A stretch of 57,738 nucleotides of DNA from Bryobacterales bacterium (GTDB lineage Bacteria; Acidobacteriota; Terriglobia; Bryobacterales; Bryobacteraceae), in NCBI GenBank assembly GCA_020854055.1, contig JADZGD010000066.1, positions 1-57,738 of the forward strand. Direction: 5' to 3'. Position 1 is the first letter of the stretch. Every line of letters begins with the position of its first letter. The notes under the pieces were generated by a model, which had not been told where the DNA came from, did not search any database, and saw only the letters and a list, made by a program, of their open reading frames with translations. The position numbers were made by a program, and so were the translations under genes. Below are positions 1 through 9,105 of the stretch, one piece after another.

Positions 1-659
1 AAGCAGTCGGCAACCGCCAGCGCGTTCTGCTGAGCGATCTGTCCGGGCGCAGCAACATTCTCTATAAGTTAAAGCAGCATGGTCTCGCTCAGTTGAGCGA
101 ACAAGCGCGTCGTGAGCTGCTGGACCGTATCAAGCAGATGGAGTATCAGGGCTACGAACTGGAAGCCGCCGAAGGAACCTTTGAACTGCTGGTGCGCGAT
201 GCGCTTCAGCCGGGGATGAGTTTCTTCGAACTGGTGAGCTTCGATGTTTCCACGCACATGGCCAATGGAAGCAAGGAGGCCACTACTACCGCCAGCGTCA
301 CGCTCAAGGCGGCCGACGGGATCCACTCCGCCACCGCCACGGGCCACGGTCCGGTGAATGCGCTCGATCGCTGCCTGCGCCAGTGCCTTTCGCCGCTCTA
401 TCCGCAGATAGCCATTGTCCGGCTGACCGATTACAAAGTCCGCGTGCTCGATTCGCGCAAAGGCACCGCCGCCAAGGTGCGGGTGCTTGTCGAATGGAGC
501 GACCAGCGCCGGAGTTGGGCGACAGTGGGCGTGTCCGAAAATATCATCCAGGCGAGTTGGAAGGCGCTGGTGGATGCTTTGAGACTGGAACTGATGCGGC
601 TCACCGCGGCCAGTAACTCAGTGGAACAGGCAGTGGAAGATTATTGCTGGGGCGTGTGA
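1..659 (+). CDS. cimA: (R)-citramalate synthase, C-terminal part (5' end outside window)
   Basis: The frame is open from base 3 with no start in the window, giving the last 218 residues. The fragment begins with the NRQRVLLSDLSGRSN stretch typical of the CimA/LeuA-like family, followed by a linker and a roughly 130-residue LeuA allosteric/dimerisation domain (VSFDVSTHM, TATGHGPVNALD, LTDYKVRVLD, TVGVSENI). CimA condenses pyruvate and acetyl-CoA to citramalate in the threonine-independent isoleucine pathway. The helix MEYQGYELEAAEGTFELL is more like CimA than 2-isopropylmalate synthase. The catalytic TIM barrel lies upstream of the window, so substrate identity cannot be checked here. Confidence 0.85.
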   Translation, partial: AVGNRQRVLLSDLSGRSNILYKLKQHGLAQLSEQARRELLDRIKQMEYQGYELEAAEGTFELLVRDALQPGMSFFELVSFDVSTHMANGSKEATTTASVTLKAADGIHSATATGHGPVNALDRCLRQCLSPLYPQIAIVRLTDYKVRVLDSRKGTAAKVRVLVEWSDQRRSWATVGVSENIIQASWKALVDALRLELMRLTAASNSVEQAVEDYCWGV

Positions 660-667
660 CTTTCACA

Positions 668-1942
668 ATGGCCGTGAACGCCATCAACCGACCGGCCAGC
701 CGAGGATCCATCCGGCTGGCACTCGTGCTCATCCTGGCGGCAGGGATTCTCCCGGCAGCCGACACGGCTGCGATACAGAAACTTCTCGATCGGGCCGCCG
801 CGGCCGGAGGCGGGGAAGTGGCGCTGGAAGCGCGCCGCTACACATCCGGGACTCTCCACCTGCGCAGCCACGTCACCCTGAAGATCCCCAATGGCGCGGT
901 GCTCGCCATGAGCACTGACGACGCCGATTTCGCCGCCCACGAACCGCCTTCGCCGGTACCTGGCGCCGATCGCGAAACGGGATTTTTCCGCCGCAGCCTT
1001 TTGGCCGGGGAGGGCGTGGAGGATATCGCCATCACCGGCGAGGGCCGCATCGATTGCCAGCGCACTCGCCGGGGCGGCCCCAAGCCCATCGGACTGCGGG
1101 AGTGCCGCAACGTGAGCATCCGTGACATTACCATCGAAAACTCTCCCAACTACGCCATCAGCTTGCTTGGCTGCGATTACGTCAACATTGACGGCGTGAC
1201 CATTCGCAACGGCTGGGCCGATGGCATCGATCCCGATTCTTGCCGCTTCCTGCGTATCTCCAATTCGTTCGTTGAATCGGTGGACGACGCCATCTGTCTC
1301 AAGGCCAGCACCGCTCTCGGCCGCCGGGCCGTCACCGAGCACGTCACGGTGACCAACTGCGTACTGCGAACGGCCAGCATCCATTTCAAATTGGGCACGG
1401 AAAGCTACGGTGATTTCCGCAATATCGCGGTGAACAACTGCACCTTCGTGGGCGGCATGGGCGATCGCCACGGCAATCCCGGTATTGCGCTGGAGACCGT
1501 CGACGGCGGCACGATTCAGGGCGTTGCGGTGTCCAATATCGCCATGCACAACGTCGGCATCCCGATCTTCCTGCGCCTGGGCGCGCGCGGCCGCGGCCAG
1601 CCGTCGCCAGTGGCCGGGAGGCTCGAAGATGTGGTCATTTCGAACATAACCGCTACTGGCGCACGGCGAACCTGCCCCATTGTGGGCATTCCCGGCGCGA
1701 TCATCCGGCACGTGCTGTTGAGCAACATCAACCTGGAGTTTGAAGGCGGCTTCGAGGGTGAGATTCCCCGCGACATTCCGGAAAAAATCGACGCTTATCC
1801 CGACCCTAGAATGTTCGGGCTGCTACCGGCCTATGCGTTCTACATCCGCCACGCCGGGAACATTACCTTGCGTGACGTGATCACCCGCGTGCGCACGCCC
1901 GACCGGCGTCCGGCGATTTACGACGAAAACCGTCCGCGGTAG
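668..1942 (+). CDS. GH28-like right-handed beta-helix protein, exported
   Basis: 424 residues from ATG 668. A TTG at 644 would overlap cimA and is less likely. A hydrophobic signal (LALVLILAAGILPA) is followed by repeated beta-helix coils (VSIRDITIENSP, VNIDGVTIRNG, LRISNSFVES). The GH28 (polygalacturonase) catalytic pattern is partly visible: ADGIDPDS at about 184-191 and VDDAIC at about 205-210. The usual GHG histidine region reads IHFKLGTES instead. It probably cleaves a galacturonan or rhamnogalacturonan-like substrate in the periplasm. Its 3' end overlaps the convergent LarA-like gene by 25 bp. Fold assignment is firm; exact activity is not. Confidence 0.75.
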   Translation: MAVNAINRPASRGSIRLALVLILAAGILPAADTAAIQKLLDRAAAAGGGEVALEARRYTSGTLHLRSHVTLKIPNGAVLAMSTDDADFAAHEPPSPVPGADRETGFFRRSLLAGEGVEDIAITGEGRIDCQRTRRGGPKPIGLRECRNVSIRDITIENSPNYAISLLGCDYVNIDGVTIRNGWADGIDPDSCRFLRISNSFVESVDDAICLKASTALGRRAVTEHVTVTNCVLRTASIHFKLGTESYGDFRNIAVNNCTFVGGMGDRHGNPGIALETVDGGTIQGVAVSNIAMHNVGIPIFLRLGARGRGQPSPVAGRLEDVVISNITATGARRTCPIVGIPGAIIRHVLLSNINLEFEGGFEGEIPRDIPEKIDAYPDPRMFGLLPAYAFYIRHAGNITLRDVITRVRTPDRRPAIYDENRPR

Positions 1943-3192
1943 GACCACAGTCCGAGCGCGGGGTTCGAGACGAAAAATACCTCTTCGCCGCCCACGTCGT
2001 TGTAGCCGTCGGCCAGTTTCGCCGGATCGTAGCGGGCCATCATCTCCCTCAGATCCGCATATTGGAAGTTGACGCTTTCCATTTCTTCACGGGTCATCGC
2101 TCCAGGGCAATAGGTGATGTGGAAGCGGCCTTCGGAAGAGCCGTGAATCAGGTGCGCCGCGGCGCTGAGATTGCCGGCCATCTCCGGCTCTCGATCCACG
2201 GCTTCAAGCGTGGCCGGAGTCCCGCGATAGCCGTACTTGCGGATCAGTTTGTCGATTCCTTCGTCTTCGCCGAACTGCTTCACGCCGGGAGCGAGGATGA
2301 TCAGGTTAGCGTCATCGGCCAGCGCCATCCGGGTCCGGTAGATCGCCTTGTTGCCGAGCCAGGTAGTCTTGAACTCCGCCGGATCGAGAAACACCACGCA
2401 CTTGGTCAACTCGTGATCGAGCATCACGAAGTTAACCTTCAGGCTCAGCCTGGCGGCCTTCTCAAAGCACTCCGCATCGTCGCCCACGTAGAGGCCGCGG
2501 ATGACCAGTTTGCCCTGCTGGTTCTTCGCTACCACGGTCTGCACGTAAACAATGGGCAGATGCCGGGCGAAGTGATCCGAGGCGTAGTTGAGCACCCGGC
2601 GAACCGGCGTGTCACTCCGCCCCATGATTCGCTCCATGCCGTACACGGCGCCCAGAAAATGGCTCTTGTTGATACCTTCCGCACCGCCGGTGCCAACCAG
2701 CACGTTCTTGTTGTAGCTGGCCATCCCGATGACTTCGTGGGGCACCACCTGGCCGAGCGAGAGGATGAGATCGTAGCCGCCCTCCACCAGCAGACGGTCA
2801 ACCTGCGCGGGCCAGCAGTAGTCCAGCTTTCCTTCGGACTGCTGGTGAACATAGGACGCCGGCACTTCACCCAGCGTCACCAGGCCGCTGCGCCAGTCGT
2901 GAACCCGGAACAGGCTCCGCGGCATGTCTCCAAACATGTTGCCTATCTCGGTTTCAGTCATCGGCATGTGCGTGCCGAGCGCGGGCAGGACGTCGGTCAA
3001 CCGCTCGCCGTAATATTGCCAGGCCATTCGCGTCAACTCGCCCGCCTGGGAGTGGAAGCGGGTGAAATCCGGCGGGATCGCCAGCACCTTGCGGCGCACG
3101 CCCAGCTTTTCGAAAGCGCTGTAGAGACCCTCTCTCACCTCGGAAGGAGAGAGTTCGGTTGTTTCGGATCCGGCACTGAAGTACAGGCTCAT
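1918..3192 (-). CDS. LarA-family (DUF2088) nickel-pincer racemase/epimerase-like protein
   Basis: 424 residues from ATG 3192; the frame continues upstream but without family similarity. The LarA N-terminal motif PPDFTR is present (Asp42, Arg45), then GTH (His75), PHEVIG (His152), Lys162 and His178. Counting from His152, Lys162 and His178 fall at the same spacings as His174, Lys184 and His200 of Lactiplantibacillus LarA, which bind the nickel-pincer nucleotide. This predicts a 2-hydroxyacid racemase or epimerase. The substrate is unknown; family members act on several hydroxyacids. No larB, larC or larE is in the window, so the cofactor must be made elsewhere. Downstream of a Gfo/Idh/MocA gene on the same strand (44 bp gap), possibly co-transcribed. 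Confidence 0.7.
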   Translation of the reverse strand: MSLYFSAGSETTELSPSEVREGLYSAFEKLGVRRKVLAIPPDFTRFHSQAGELTRMAWQYYGERLTDVLPALGTHMPMTETEIGNMFGDMPRSLFRVHDWRSGLVTLGEVPASYVHQQSEGKLDYCWPAQVDRLLVEGGYDLILSLGQVVPHEVIGMASYNKNVLVGTGGAEGINKSHFLGAVYGMERIMGRSDTPVRRVLNYASDHFARHLPIVYVQTVVAKNQQGKLVIRGLYVGDDAECFEKAARLSLKVNFVMLDHELTKCVVFLDPAEFKTTWLGNKAIYRTRMALADDANLIILAPGVKQFGEDEGIDKLIRKYGYRGTPATLEAVDREPEMAGNLSAAAHLIHGSSEGRFHITYCPGAMTREEMESVNFQYADLREMMARYDPAKLADGYNDVGGEEVFFVSNPALGLWSYRGRFSS

Positions 3193-3236
3193 TACTTCTA
3201 CGGTAATGCACTTGCCAGCCGAGGAGCCAGGTGTTG

Positions 3237-4394
3237 CTAAGCGGGCAGTTGGTCGAGCGGGTCGCGGCGGTTGAGCAGGGGAAACGTTACCCGCCCGCCG
3301 GTGCGCTGCGATTGATAGATGCCGGCGATCATTTCCATGGTCCAACGCCCGTCGACGGCATCGCACAGCGGCTTTCGGTTCTTTTCGATTGCATCGATGA
3401 GGTCCAGCGCCATCAGATGATTGGCCCGGTCCCAGTTGCCGTCCCTCTCCGGGCCATCGACCGGCAACGGCGCCCATTCGGCCTTTCCCGGCGCCTGCAT
3501 CCAGTAAGAAGAACGCAGAATCCGGCCTTCGGCCGTGCGCGAGGTGCCTAGATCGATGAAGATGACACCCTTGCTTCCGCACAACCATACGCCACAGCGA
3601 TTCCCGGGAGGATAGGGCGATACCTTCTTGCTGGCGAAGTGGCCGTGGATGCCGTTGTCGAAGGCAAAGGTGGCGCTGAAGTCGTTGCCTGCGAAGCGCC
3701 CTACCTGCTCCTTGCCCAGACGCACGTCCGAACGGCGGATCTCGCGCCCGTCCTCGATGACGTTGGCAAAGACCCAGCGCGGATCTCCGGCGAACAACCG
3801 CATCAGATCGAGCGCATGAGATCCGAGCACGATCAGATCCTCCCCGCCGGCCCGCGCATCTTCTTTACCGCGTGCCCGGATCTCAACCAGTTGGCCGATC
3901 TCGCCCGCCTCCACCATCCGCCGAATCCGCAGCGCCGAGGCGCGAACGGCGTGTCCCACCTGGATCTTGATGTTGGCACGGGTGGCGATTTCCACCATCC
4001 GGTCCGCTTCGGGCAGGCTCCCGGCGAAGGGCTTTTCGACGATCGCGTGCGCGCCCGCCGCGGCGGCTGCCGTCAGCATCGCCAGATGCTGGTCCGACCA
4101 GCGGGATGCGACGGTGACCAGTTGCGGCTTCTCTTTCACGATCATTTCACGGTAATCGGCGTAGCCGCGGCGAGCGTTCGAGCGTTCCATGGCGCCCCTG
4201 CGGCCGCTTTCGTCCGGATCCGCTACGGCCACCACCTCCACCGCCGCAATGCGATTCCAGGCCAGTTCCCAGCCATGCCCGTAGCCTCCGCGGCCGGTAT
4301 GGCCGATGATCACGGCCTGGTATTTCGCGCCCGGCCCCGCGGCCGCCAGCAATCGGCCTGAAGCCGCCACCATGAGGGTCCTTCGAGTCAGCAT
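3237..4394 (-). CDS. Gfo/Idh/MocA family oxidoreductase, probably exported
   Basis: 385 residues from ATG 4394, chosen because an ATAGG sits just upstream and the product then begins with a twin-arginine-like MLTRRTLMVAASG leader; ATG 4406 is the alternative. The Rossmann part carries GHTGRGGYG (about 31-39) and the family EKP motif (120-122). The C-terminal substrate domain ends near QSQRTGGRVTFPL. Such enzymes oxidise or reduce sugars, inositols or their keto derivatives with NAD(P). The exported, Tat-type subfamily is common in Acidobacteriota and Planctomycetota. It is divergent from another family member starting at 4444 and lies upstream of the LarA-like gene on the same strand. Confidence 0.8.
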   Translation of the reverse strand: MLTRRTLMVAASGRLLAAAGPGAKYQAVIIGHTGRGGYGHGWELAWNRIAAVEVVAVADPDESGRRGAMERSNARRGYADYREMIVKEKPQLVTVASRWSDQHLAMLTAAAAAGAHAIVEKPFAGSLPEADRMVEIATRANIKIQVGHAVRASALRIRRMVEAGEIGQLVEIRARGKEDARAGGEDLIVLGSHALDLMRLFAGDPRWVFANVIEDGREIRRSDVRLGKEQVGRFAGNDFSATFAFDNGIHGHFASKKVSPYPPGNRCGVWLCGSKGVIFIDLGTSRTAEGRILRSSYWMQAPGKAEWAPLPVDGPERDGNWDRANHLMALDLIDAIEKNRKPLCDAVDGRWTMEMIAGIYQSQRTGGRVTFPLLNRRDPLDQLPA

Positions 4395-4443
4395 GTTGCC
4401 TATCATTACAATACATTCGGCACCGTGATAACTTAGAAGCGCC

Positions 4444-5544
4444 ATGAAACATCTCTCTTTAGCCTTGTTCCTGCTGGCGCTGCCCCTGGCGGCACAGGAA
4501 AAGATCGCCGTGATCGGGCTCACCCACTCTCACGTCTGGGGGCACCTGGCGAAAATGGTGACCGGACACGCCGCTCAATTAGTGGGAATTGCTGAAACCA
4601 ATCCGGACCTGATCGCCGAGGCGAGAAAGATTGGCGCTCCCGGCGACATTTTTCATCCGGACGCGGCGAAGATGCTGGATGAACTGAAGCCGGATATTGT
4701 CTGGGCGTTTGTACCGAACAACCGCCATCTGGAGATTATCCGGCTGTGCGGACCGCGTCGGATTAATGTGATCTTTGAAAAGCCGCTCGCCTCTACTTAC
4801 CACGATGCGCTGGAGATTCGCACACTCGCCAACCGTTACCGAATCCGTGTAATGACGAACTACCAGATGGCCTGGTGGCCGTCGAACTACCAGGCCAAGG
4901 CGGAGGTCGATTCCGGAGCGCTCGGCCGCGTCTGGCGTATTCGCGGTATCGTCGGCCACGGCGGCCCCAGTGCCGCCGGCGTCCGTAATAAGTACTTTTT
5001 CGACTGGCTTACCGACCCGGAGCAGAACGGCGCCGGGGCGCTAATGGACTTTCAGTGTTACAACGCGCTTTGGAGCCTGTGGTACTTCGGCCGGCCGCTG
5101 ACCGTCTACGCGCAGGTGAATCAACTGCGGCCGGAAACCTATCCGAAGGTTGAGGACAACTCGACCATGGTGCTCAAGTACAAGAACGCGGTGGGAATCT
5201 TCGAGGGCAGTTGGGACCTGCCGCGCAGTTTTCAGGATCTGGAGATTTTCGGCCTTGGGGGCAGCCTTTATGTCACCAACGGGCAACTTGAAATGCGCAA
5301 GGGGAAGGGCGAGATGGTGTCGGTGCCGCTTCAACCGCTGCCAGCCGACCGTTCCGAGCCGGTTTCCTACATGGTTTCTTGCATTCGAAATCATAAACCG
5401 CTTGAAGGATTGACTTCACTCGATATGAATGTTGGGGTGGTTGAGATTATCGAGGCGGCGAAACTCTCGGTTCATACGGGCCGGGCGGTGGCGCTTCCGC
5501 TGCCGCTCAACACCCGGGCTCAAAGCACTCTGATTTCTCATTGA
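4444..5544 (+). CDS. Gfo/Idh/MocA family oxidoreductase with signal peptide
   Basis: 366 residues. The start gives a clear Sec-type signal (KHLSLALFLLALPLAAQ) and then IAVIGLTHSHVWGHL, a variant nucleotide loop with His in place of the usual glycine-rich turn. EKP is at 112-114. The C-terminal half (NGAGALMDFQCYNALW, VEDNSTMVLKY) matches the GFO_IDH_MocA C-terminal domain. It is predicted to act on a sugar or sugar derivative in the periplasm. Divergent from the 3237-4394 homologue, with a 49 bp gap that must hold both promoters; none is obvious. Confidence 0.8.
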   Translation: MKHLSLALFLLALPLAAQEKIAVIGLTHSHVWGHLAKMVTGHAAQLVGIAETNPDLIAEARKIGAPGDIFHPDAAKMLDELKPDIVWAFVPNNRHLEIIRLCGPRRINVIFEKPLASTYHDALEIRTLANRYRIRVMTNYQMAWWPSNYQAKAEVDSGALGRVWRIRGIVGHGGPSAAGVRNKYFFDWLTDPEQNGAGALMDFQCYNALWSLWYFGRPLTVYAQVNQLRPETYPKVEDNSTMVLKYKNAVGIFEGSWDLPRSFQDLEIFGLGGSLYVTNGQLEMRKGKGEMVSVPLQPLPADRSEPVSYMVSCIRNHKPLEGLTSLDMNVGVVEIIEAAKLSVHTGRAVALPLPLNTRAQSTLISH

Positions 5545-5679
5545 TTTTATCCGCCGGCCAGCGTCGATTGCGTATCGTATCCCGATTAAGCGGAAAATCG
5601 ACAATAAAAGCAAGAAAGTGCAGATTGTTCCTAAAGAGTTCACCAGTCGAGACGATGTAGATAACGAGGACGTCTAGGT

Positions 5680-6861
5680 GTGTCTTTACGGGTCCGTCAG
5701 CTCTGCCTGATTGCGGTGACAGCCGCAACGCTAAGCGCGCAGCGTTTCGAATTCCGAGCTGGCAACTATCTCTTCGACGCGCGGAGCGCGCCCCGGGCGC
5801 ACTTCGCATCTCACACCGAACAGCGCTGGTGGGAGGATTGGTGGTTCCGGTTCGCTGCCTTCGCTGGGATTGCGGCCATCGCCATGTTTGTTGTCTCCCT
5901 TCGCACGCGCGCCCTGATACGGCGGCAACGCCGGCTCGAAAAGGCTGTGCGGCGGCGGACCAATCAACTTCGTGTCGAGAAGGCCCGGGTTGAGCTTCAA
6001 AAAGCAGAGATCGAGAAACTCCTCGTCGGCGCGCAGGACGCCAACCGCCTGAAAAGCGAGTTCCTGGCCAACATGAGCCATGAGATCCGGACACCGATGA
6101 ACGGTGTTATCGGAATGACCGCGTTGGTGCTGGATACCGACTTGACCCCCGAGCAGCGTGAGTACCTCGAGACCGCGCAGAAGGCCGCCATGACACTGCT
6201 CGGAATGCTCAACGACGTCTTGGATCTGTCACGGATCGAGGCCGACAGCCTGCACCTGAAGCACTTGGAGATTGACGTCGGTGGCGCGGTTCGGGACGCG
6301 GTGCGAGTCATGGAGCCAGAGGCCTCGCGCAAAGGAATTGAACTACGAGCGTTTGTTGATCCCGACGTTCCCTCCAGGCTTCTCGGCGACCCGCTGCGCC
6401 TGTCGCAGGTTCTCATCAACCTGGTCGGAAATGCCGTCAAGTTTACCGAATCAGGCTTTGTGGAAGTCGGTGTGCAGCCGGAGGATGTGCGAGCGCAGGA
6501 TGACGTAGTCCTTCATTTCACGGTTGCCGACACCGGCATCGGGATTGAACCGGCTCAACAGCAGGCGATCTTCGACGCTTTTCATCAGGCCGACGGTTCC
6601 CACACGCGCCGCTATGGCGGAACCGGGCTGGGACTCGCGATATCGTCGCGGCTCATCGGCATGATGGGCGGACGCATGTGGGTGCAGAGTCAACCCGGAG
6701 CAGGAAGTATTTTTCACTTTACGTCGCGCTTCGTGGTGCCGATGCTAACGATGGTAAACAGGAATCCGCGGGAGTACCAGCAGAGCGATAGCAGCGAACA
6801 CGCACAGCCACACAAACCAGTCCCCCCACCGGGTGTACAGAGTCAACTCCACCTGCGGTGA
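5680..6861 (+). CDS. Sensor histidine kinase, truncated: no sensor domain, no receiver
   Basis: 393 residues from GTG 5680. After a short signal-like leader there are only about 30 residues before a transmembrane segment (about 56-73) and a coiled coil. Then come the HisKA domain with the H-box [12 protein letters not shown] (His134) and the HATPase domain: N-box NLVGNAVKF 247-255, DTGIGI 284-289, GGTGLGL 313-319. The [20 protein letters not shown] layout is that of two-component-regulator-propeller (Y_Y_Y) kinases, but the propeller is missing. The C-terminal tail after about residue 352 is read antisense through the end of lnt (117 bp overlap), where a receiver domain might have been. The catalytic core looks intact. 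Confidence 0.75.
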   Translation: MSLRVRQLCLIAVTAATLSAQRFEFRAGNYLFDARSAPRAHFASHTEQRWWEDWWFRFAAFAGIAAIAMFVVSLRTRALIRRQRRLEKAVRRRTNQLRVEKARVELQKAEIEKLLVGAQDANRLKSEFLANMSHEIRTPMNGVIGMTALVLDTDLTPEQREYLETAQKAAMTLLGMLNDVLDLSRIEADSLHLKHLEIDVGGAVRDAVRVMEPEASRKGIELRAFVDPDVPSRLLGDPLRLSQVLINLVGNAVKFTESGFVEVGVQPEDVRAQDDVVLHFTVADTGIGIEPAQQQAIFDAFHQADGSHTRRYGGTGLGLAISSRLIGMMGGRMWVQSQPGAGSIFHFTSRFVVPMLTMVNRNPREYQQSDSSEHAQPHKPVPPPGVQSQLHLR

Positions 6862-8208
6862 GAAATTCAGCCGGCCGGCATACTCGACATAGGGAGGAAA
6901 GCGCTGGCGAACCCGTCCGGCCGGGTCAATTGCCGCGGTAATACCGTCGTTGGTGGACCGTACGATCCAGCGTCGATTCTCGGCGGCCCGCATTCTTACC
7001 AGCAACAGGTGTTGCGCGCGGGCGGCGCTGTGCCCGAAATAGCCGTCGTTGGAGGCATTGATCAACACTTGTGCCCCGGCCTCGGTGAACCGTCTTACAA
7101 AATGAGGGAACGCGGATTCGTAGCAGATGAATGCTCCAAACCGTGTGCCTTCAGCGTTGAACAGCCGCAGGTGGCCGCCGGGGGCAAAATCGCCGGCCTC
7201 CTTGGTGATCCGGTTGACCCAGCCGAATACCGGAGGTACATATTCGCCGAATGGTACCAGGTGGATTTTGTCGTAGCGGCCACCCGGTTCGCCATCTCTC
7301 TTGATGAATTGGATCGAATTCAGAGGTTGGCCGTCGCTATTATAGGCCACGGTTCCGAACAGCAGCGGAGTATTGGCCAGCCGTGTCAGCGCCGCTACTT
7401 CCTGCCGTAATTGCGGATCGGACTGATAATAGAGTGGCGCGGGAACCTCCGGCCATACAATCAGTTTGGGTGCTTCCAGGCCGCTTTTAAGCGCTGCGTT
7501 CAGTGATTGGTAAACCAGGCCCTTTTCGAATGCCGCCACTGACTCCGCGGTCCATTGCCTGGTCTCGTCAACGTTAGGCTGTACCGAGACCAGCGATTCT
7601 ACGGGTCGTTCCACCGCTGGCATAGCGGGCAGAAGATAAAGCAAAGGGAGAGATAGCAGCCAGGCCAACTGTATCCTCGGGCGCCGCAACAGCAGTAGCA
7701 CGATGGCCACGTTCATCATCATGAACAGGAACGACAAGCCGTAAACGCCGGTCAGTGGAGCCAGGCGCATCGGGATGCTCATATCCGTTCCGGCATCGCC
7801 CAGCAGCAGCCAGGTGAAGCCCATTGGAGCGTGGGTTCGCTCCAGGGCAACCCACAGCGCGGCAATCCCTGGAATAGCAAACCGGCTGGGCAGCAGCAAC
7901 CCGGCCAGCACGGCGAAGACTCCGGTCTGGAAGGCTTTCAGTACGGCAAAGAGCAGAAAGGCGCCCCAACTGCCCCACAATCCCATGCCGCCATGGACCT
8001 CCAACACAAATTGGATCCAATAGCAGACTCCGAACCAGAAAACGACGCCGGACATCCATCCGAGTAAGAAGCGGTGCTTCCAGCGCGATTCGCAGCTGCA
8101 GGCGTAGAGAAGCGGCGCGAGCAGCACCGGCGCCAGCAGGGTCAGGCCCGCGCCGGGAAACACCAACACCAGCAGCACTCCGCTGAGCAGAGCGAGCGCA
8201 TAGTTCAT
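6745..8208 (-). CDS. lnt: Apolipoprotein N-acyltransferase
   Basis: 487 residues. The N-terminal half holds about six to seven membrane helices (about 1-195). The nitrilase-like domain follows with the Glu-Lys-Cys triad: WPEVPAP (Glu254), [12 protein letters not shown] (Lys314) and ICYESAF (Cys362). A C-terminal membrane helix closes the protein ([13 protein letters not shown]). It N-acylates the amino-terminal cysteine of lipoproteins in the inner membrane. The start ATG overlaps the lipA stop (ATGA), so the two are translationally coupled at the end of an SPOR-lipA-lnt operon. The 3' end overlaps the convergent kinase. Confidence 0.93.
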   Translation of the reverse strand: MNYALALLSGVLLVLVFPGAGLTLLAPVLLAPLLYACSCESRWKHRFLLGWMSGVVFWFGVCYWIQFVLEVHGGMGLWGSWGAFLLFAVLKAFQTGVFAVLAGLLLPSRFAIPGIAALWVALERTHAPMGFTWLLLGDAGTDMSIPMRLAPLTGVYGLSFLFMMMNVAIVLLLLRRPRIQLAWLLSLPLLYLLPAMPAVERPVESLVSVQPNVDETRQWTAESVAAFEKGLVYQSLNAALKSGLEAPKLIVWPEVPAPLYYQSDPQLRQEVAALTRLANTPLLFGTVAYNSDGQPLNSIQFIKRDGEPGGRYDKIHLVPFGEYVPPVFGWVNRITKEAGDFAPGGHLRLFNAEGTRFGAFICYESAFPHFVRRFTEAGAQVLINASNDGYFGHSAARAQHLLLVRMRAAENRRWIVRSTNDGITAAIDPAGRVRQRFPPYVEYAGRLNFSPQVELTLYTRWGDWFVWLCVFAAIALLVLPRIPVYHR

Positions 8209-9104
8209 CGCCGGGCTTCTTCATGGACCTGATCGGCCATGTAGGAACTGCGCACCAGCGGGCCGCTGAATACCATGCGGAAGCCGGCCTTCAGACCGTA
8301 GTCGCGATAGCGGTTGAACCGCGCCGGCGCCACATACTCAATCACGGGCAAATTCCGGCGTGTCGGTTGTAGGTACTGTCCAATCGTGGCCACATTGACG
8401 CCGGCGGCGCGCAGGTCGTCGAGCAACCGCTCGACTTCTTCCGGCGTCTCGCCCAAGCCTACCATTAAGCCGGATTTTGTCATCAGTCCGGGCTGATACC
8501 GCCGCGCGAGGGCCAACACATTGAGCGATTGCCGGTAGCCGGCCTGCGGGCGCACCCGCCGGTAAAGCCGCTCCACCGTCTCCATGTTGTGGTTGAATAC
8601 GTCCGGACCGGCATCGAGAACCCGTGCCACGGCATCCGGGTCTCCGCAGAAATCCGGCACGAGGATTTCAATCCGGGCTCGCGGCACCGCCAGCCGAACC
8701 TGACGAACCGTTTCGGCAAAGTGAGCTGAGCCGCCGTCGGGGAGGTCATCACGATTCACGCTGGTAATCACCACATAGCGCAGGGCCATCTTCGCCGCCA
8801 TCCGGCCGACATTCACCGGTTCATCAGGGTCGAGCGTGAACTCTTTCTTCGCCGCTGAACCTTTTGGAACGGAGCAGAACCCGCAACCTCTCGTGCAGAG
8901 GTTGCCCAGGATCATGAATGTGGCTGTGCCGCGATGAAAACACTCGTGGATATTGGGGCAGCGAGCCGATTCGCACACCGTGTGCAAATTGAGCGTCCGC
9001 AACCCGCGCCGCAACTGGTTAAGAGATTCAAAGTGCGTCTCGCCCTTGCGCGCCCACTCGGGTAGACGAGAACGCCGCGGTTGAATCTGGACCAGGGAAT
9101 CCAA
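8205..9104 (-). CDS. lipA: Lipoyl synthase (first of two copies)
   Basis: 299 residues from TTG 9104, directly after the SPOR gene stop. The two iron-sulfur sites are complete: CX4CX5C (Cys44, 49, 55, auxiliary cluster) and CX3CX2C (Cys70, 74, 77, radical-SAM cluster). SGLMVGLGET and the C-terminal RSSY (about 285-288) are also present. It inserts two sulfur atoms into octanoyl groups on lipoyl-dependent proteins. It sits between an SPOR-domain gene and lnt with overlapping or 1-bp junctions. A second full-length copy lies at 28788-29678. No lipB is in the window. Confidence 0.93.
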   Translation of the reverse strand: MDSLVQIQPRRSRLPEWARKGETHFESLNQLRRGLRTLNLHTVCESARCPNIHECFHRGTATFMILGNLCTRGCGFCSVPKGSAAKKEFTLDPDEPVNVGRMAAKMALRYVVITSVNRDDLPDGGSAHFAETVRQVRLAVPRARIEILVPDFCGDPDAVARVLDAGPDVFNHNMETVERLYRRVRPQAGYRQSLNVLALARRYQPGLMTKSGLMVGLGETPEEVERLLDDLRAAGVNVATIGQYLQPTRRNLPVIEYVAPARFNRYRDYGLKAGFRMVFSGPLVRSSYMADQVHEEARR

Positions 9105-9105
9105 A

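Noticed and set aside
644..667. TTG start for the GH28-like protein upstream of ATG 668
   Set aside because: It would overlap cimA and add eight residues with no signal-peptide benefit; ATG 668 is simpler.
2062..3240. A 392-codon open frame on the plus strand opposite the LarA-like gene
   Set aside because: It is a high-GC antisense shadow; the minus strand carries complete LarA motifs and the plus frame resembles no family.
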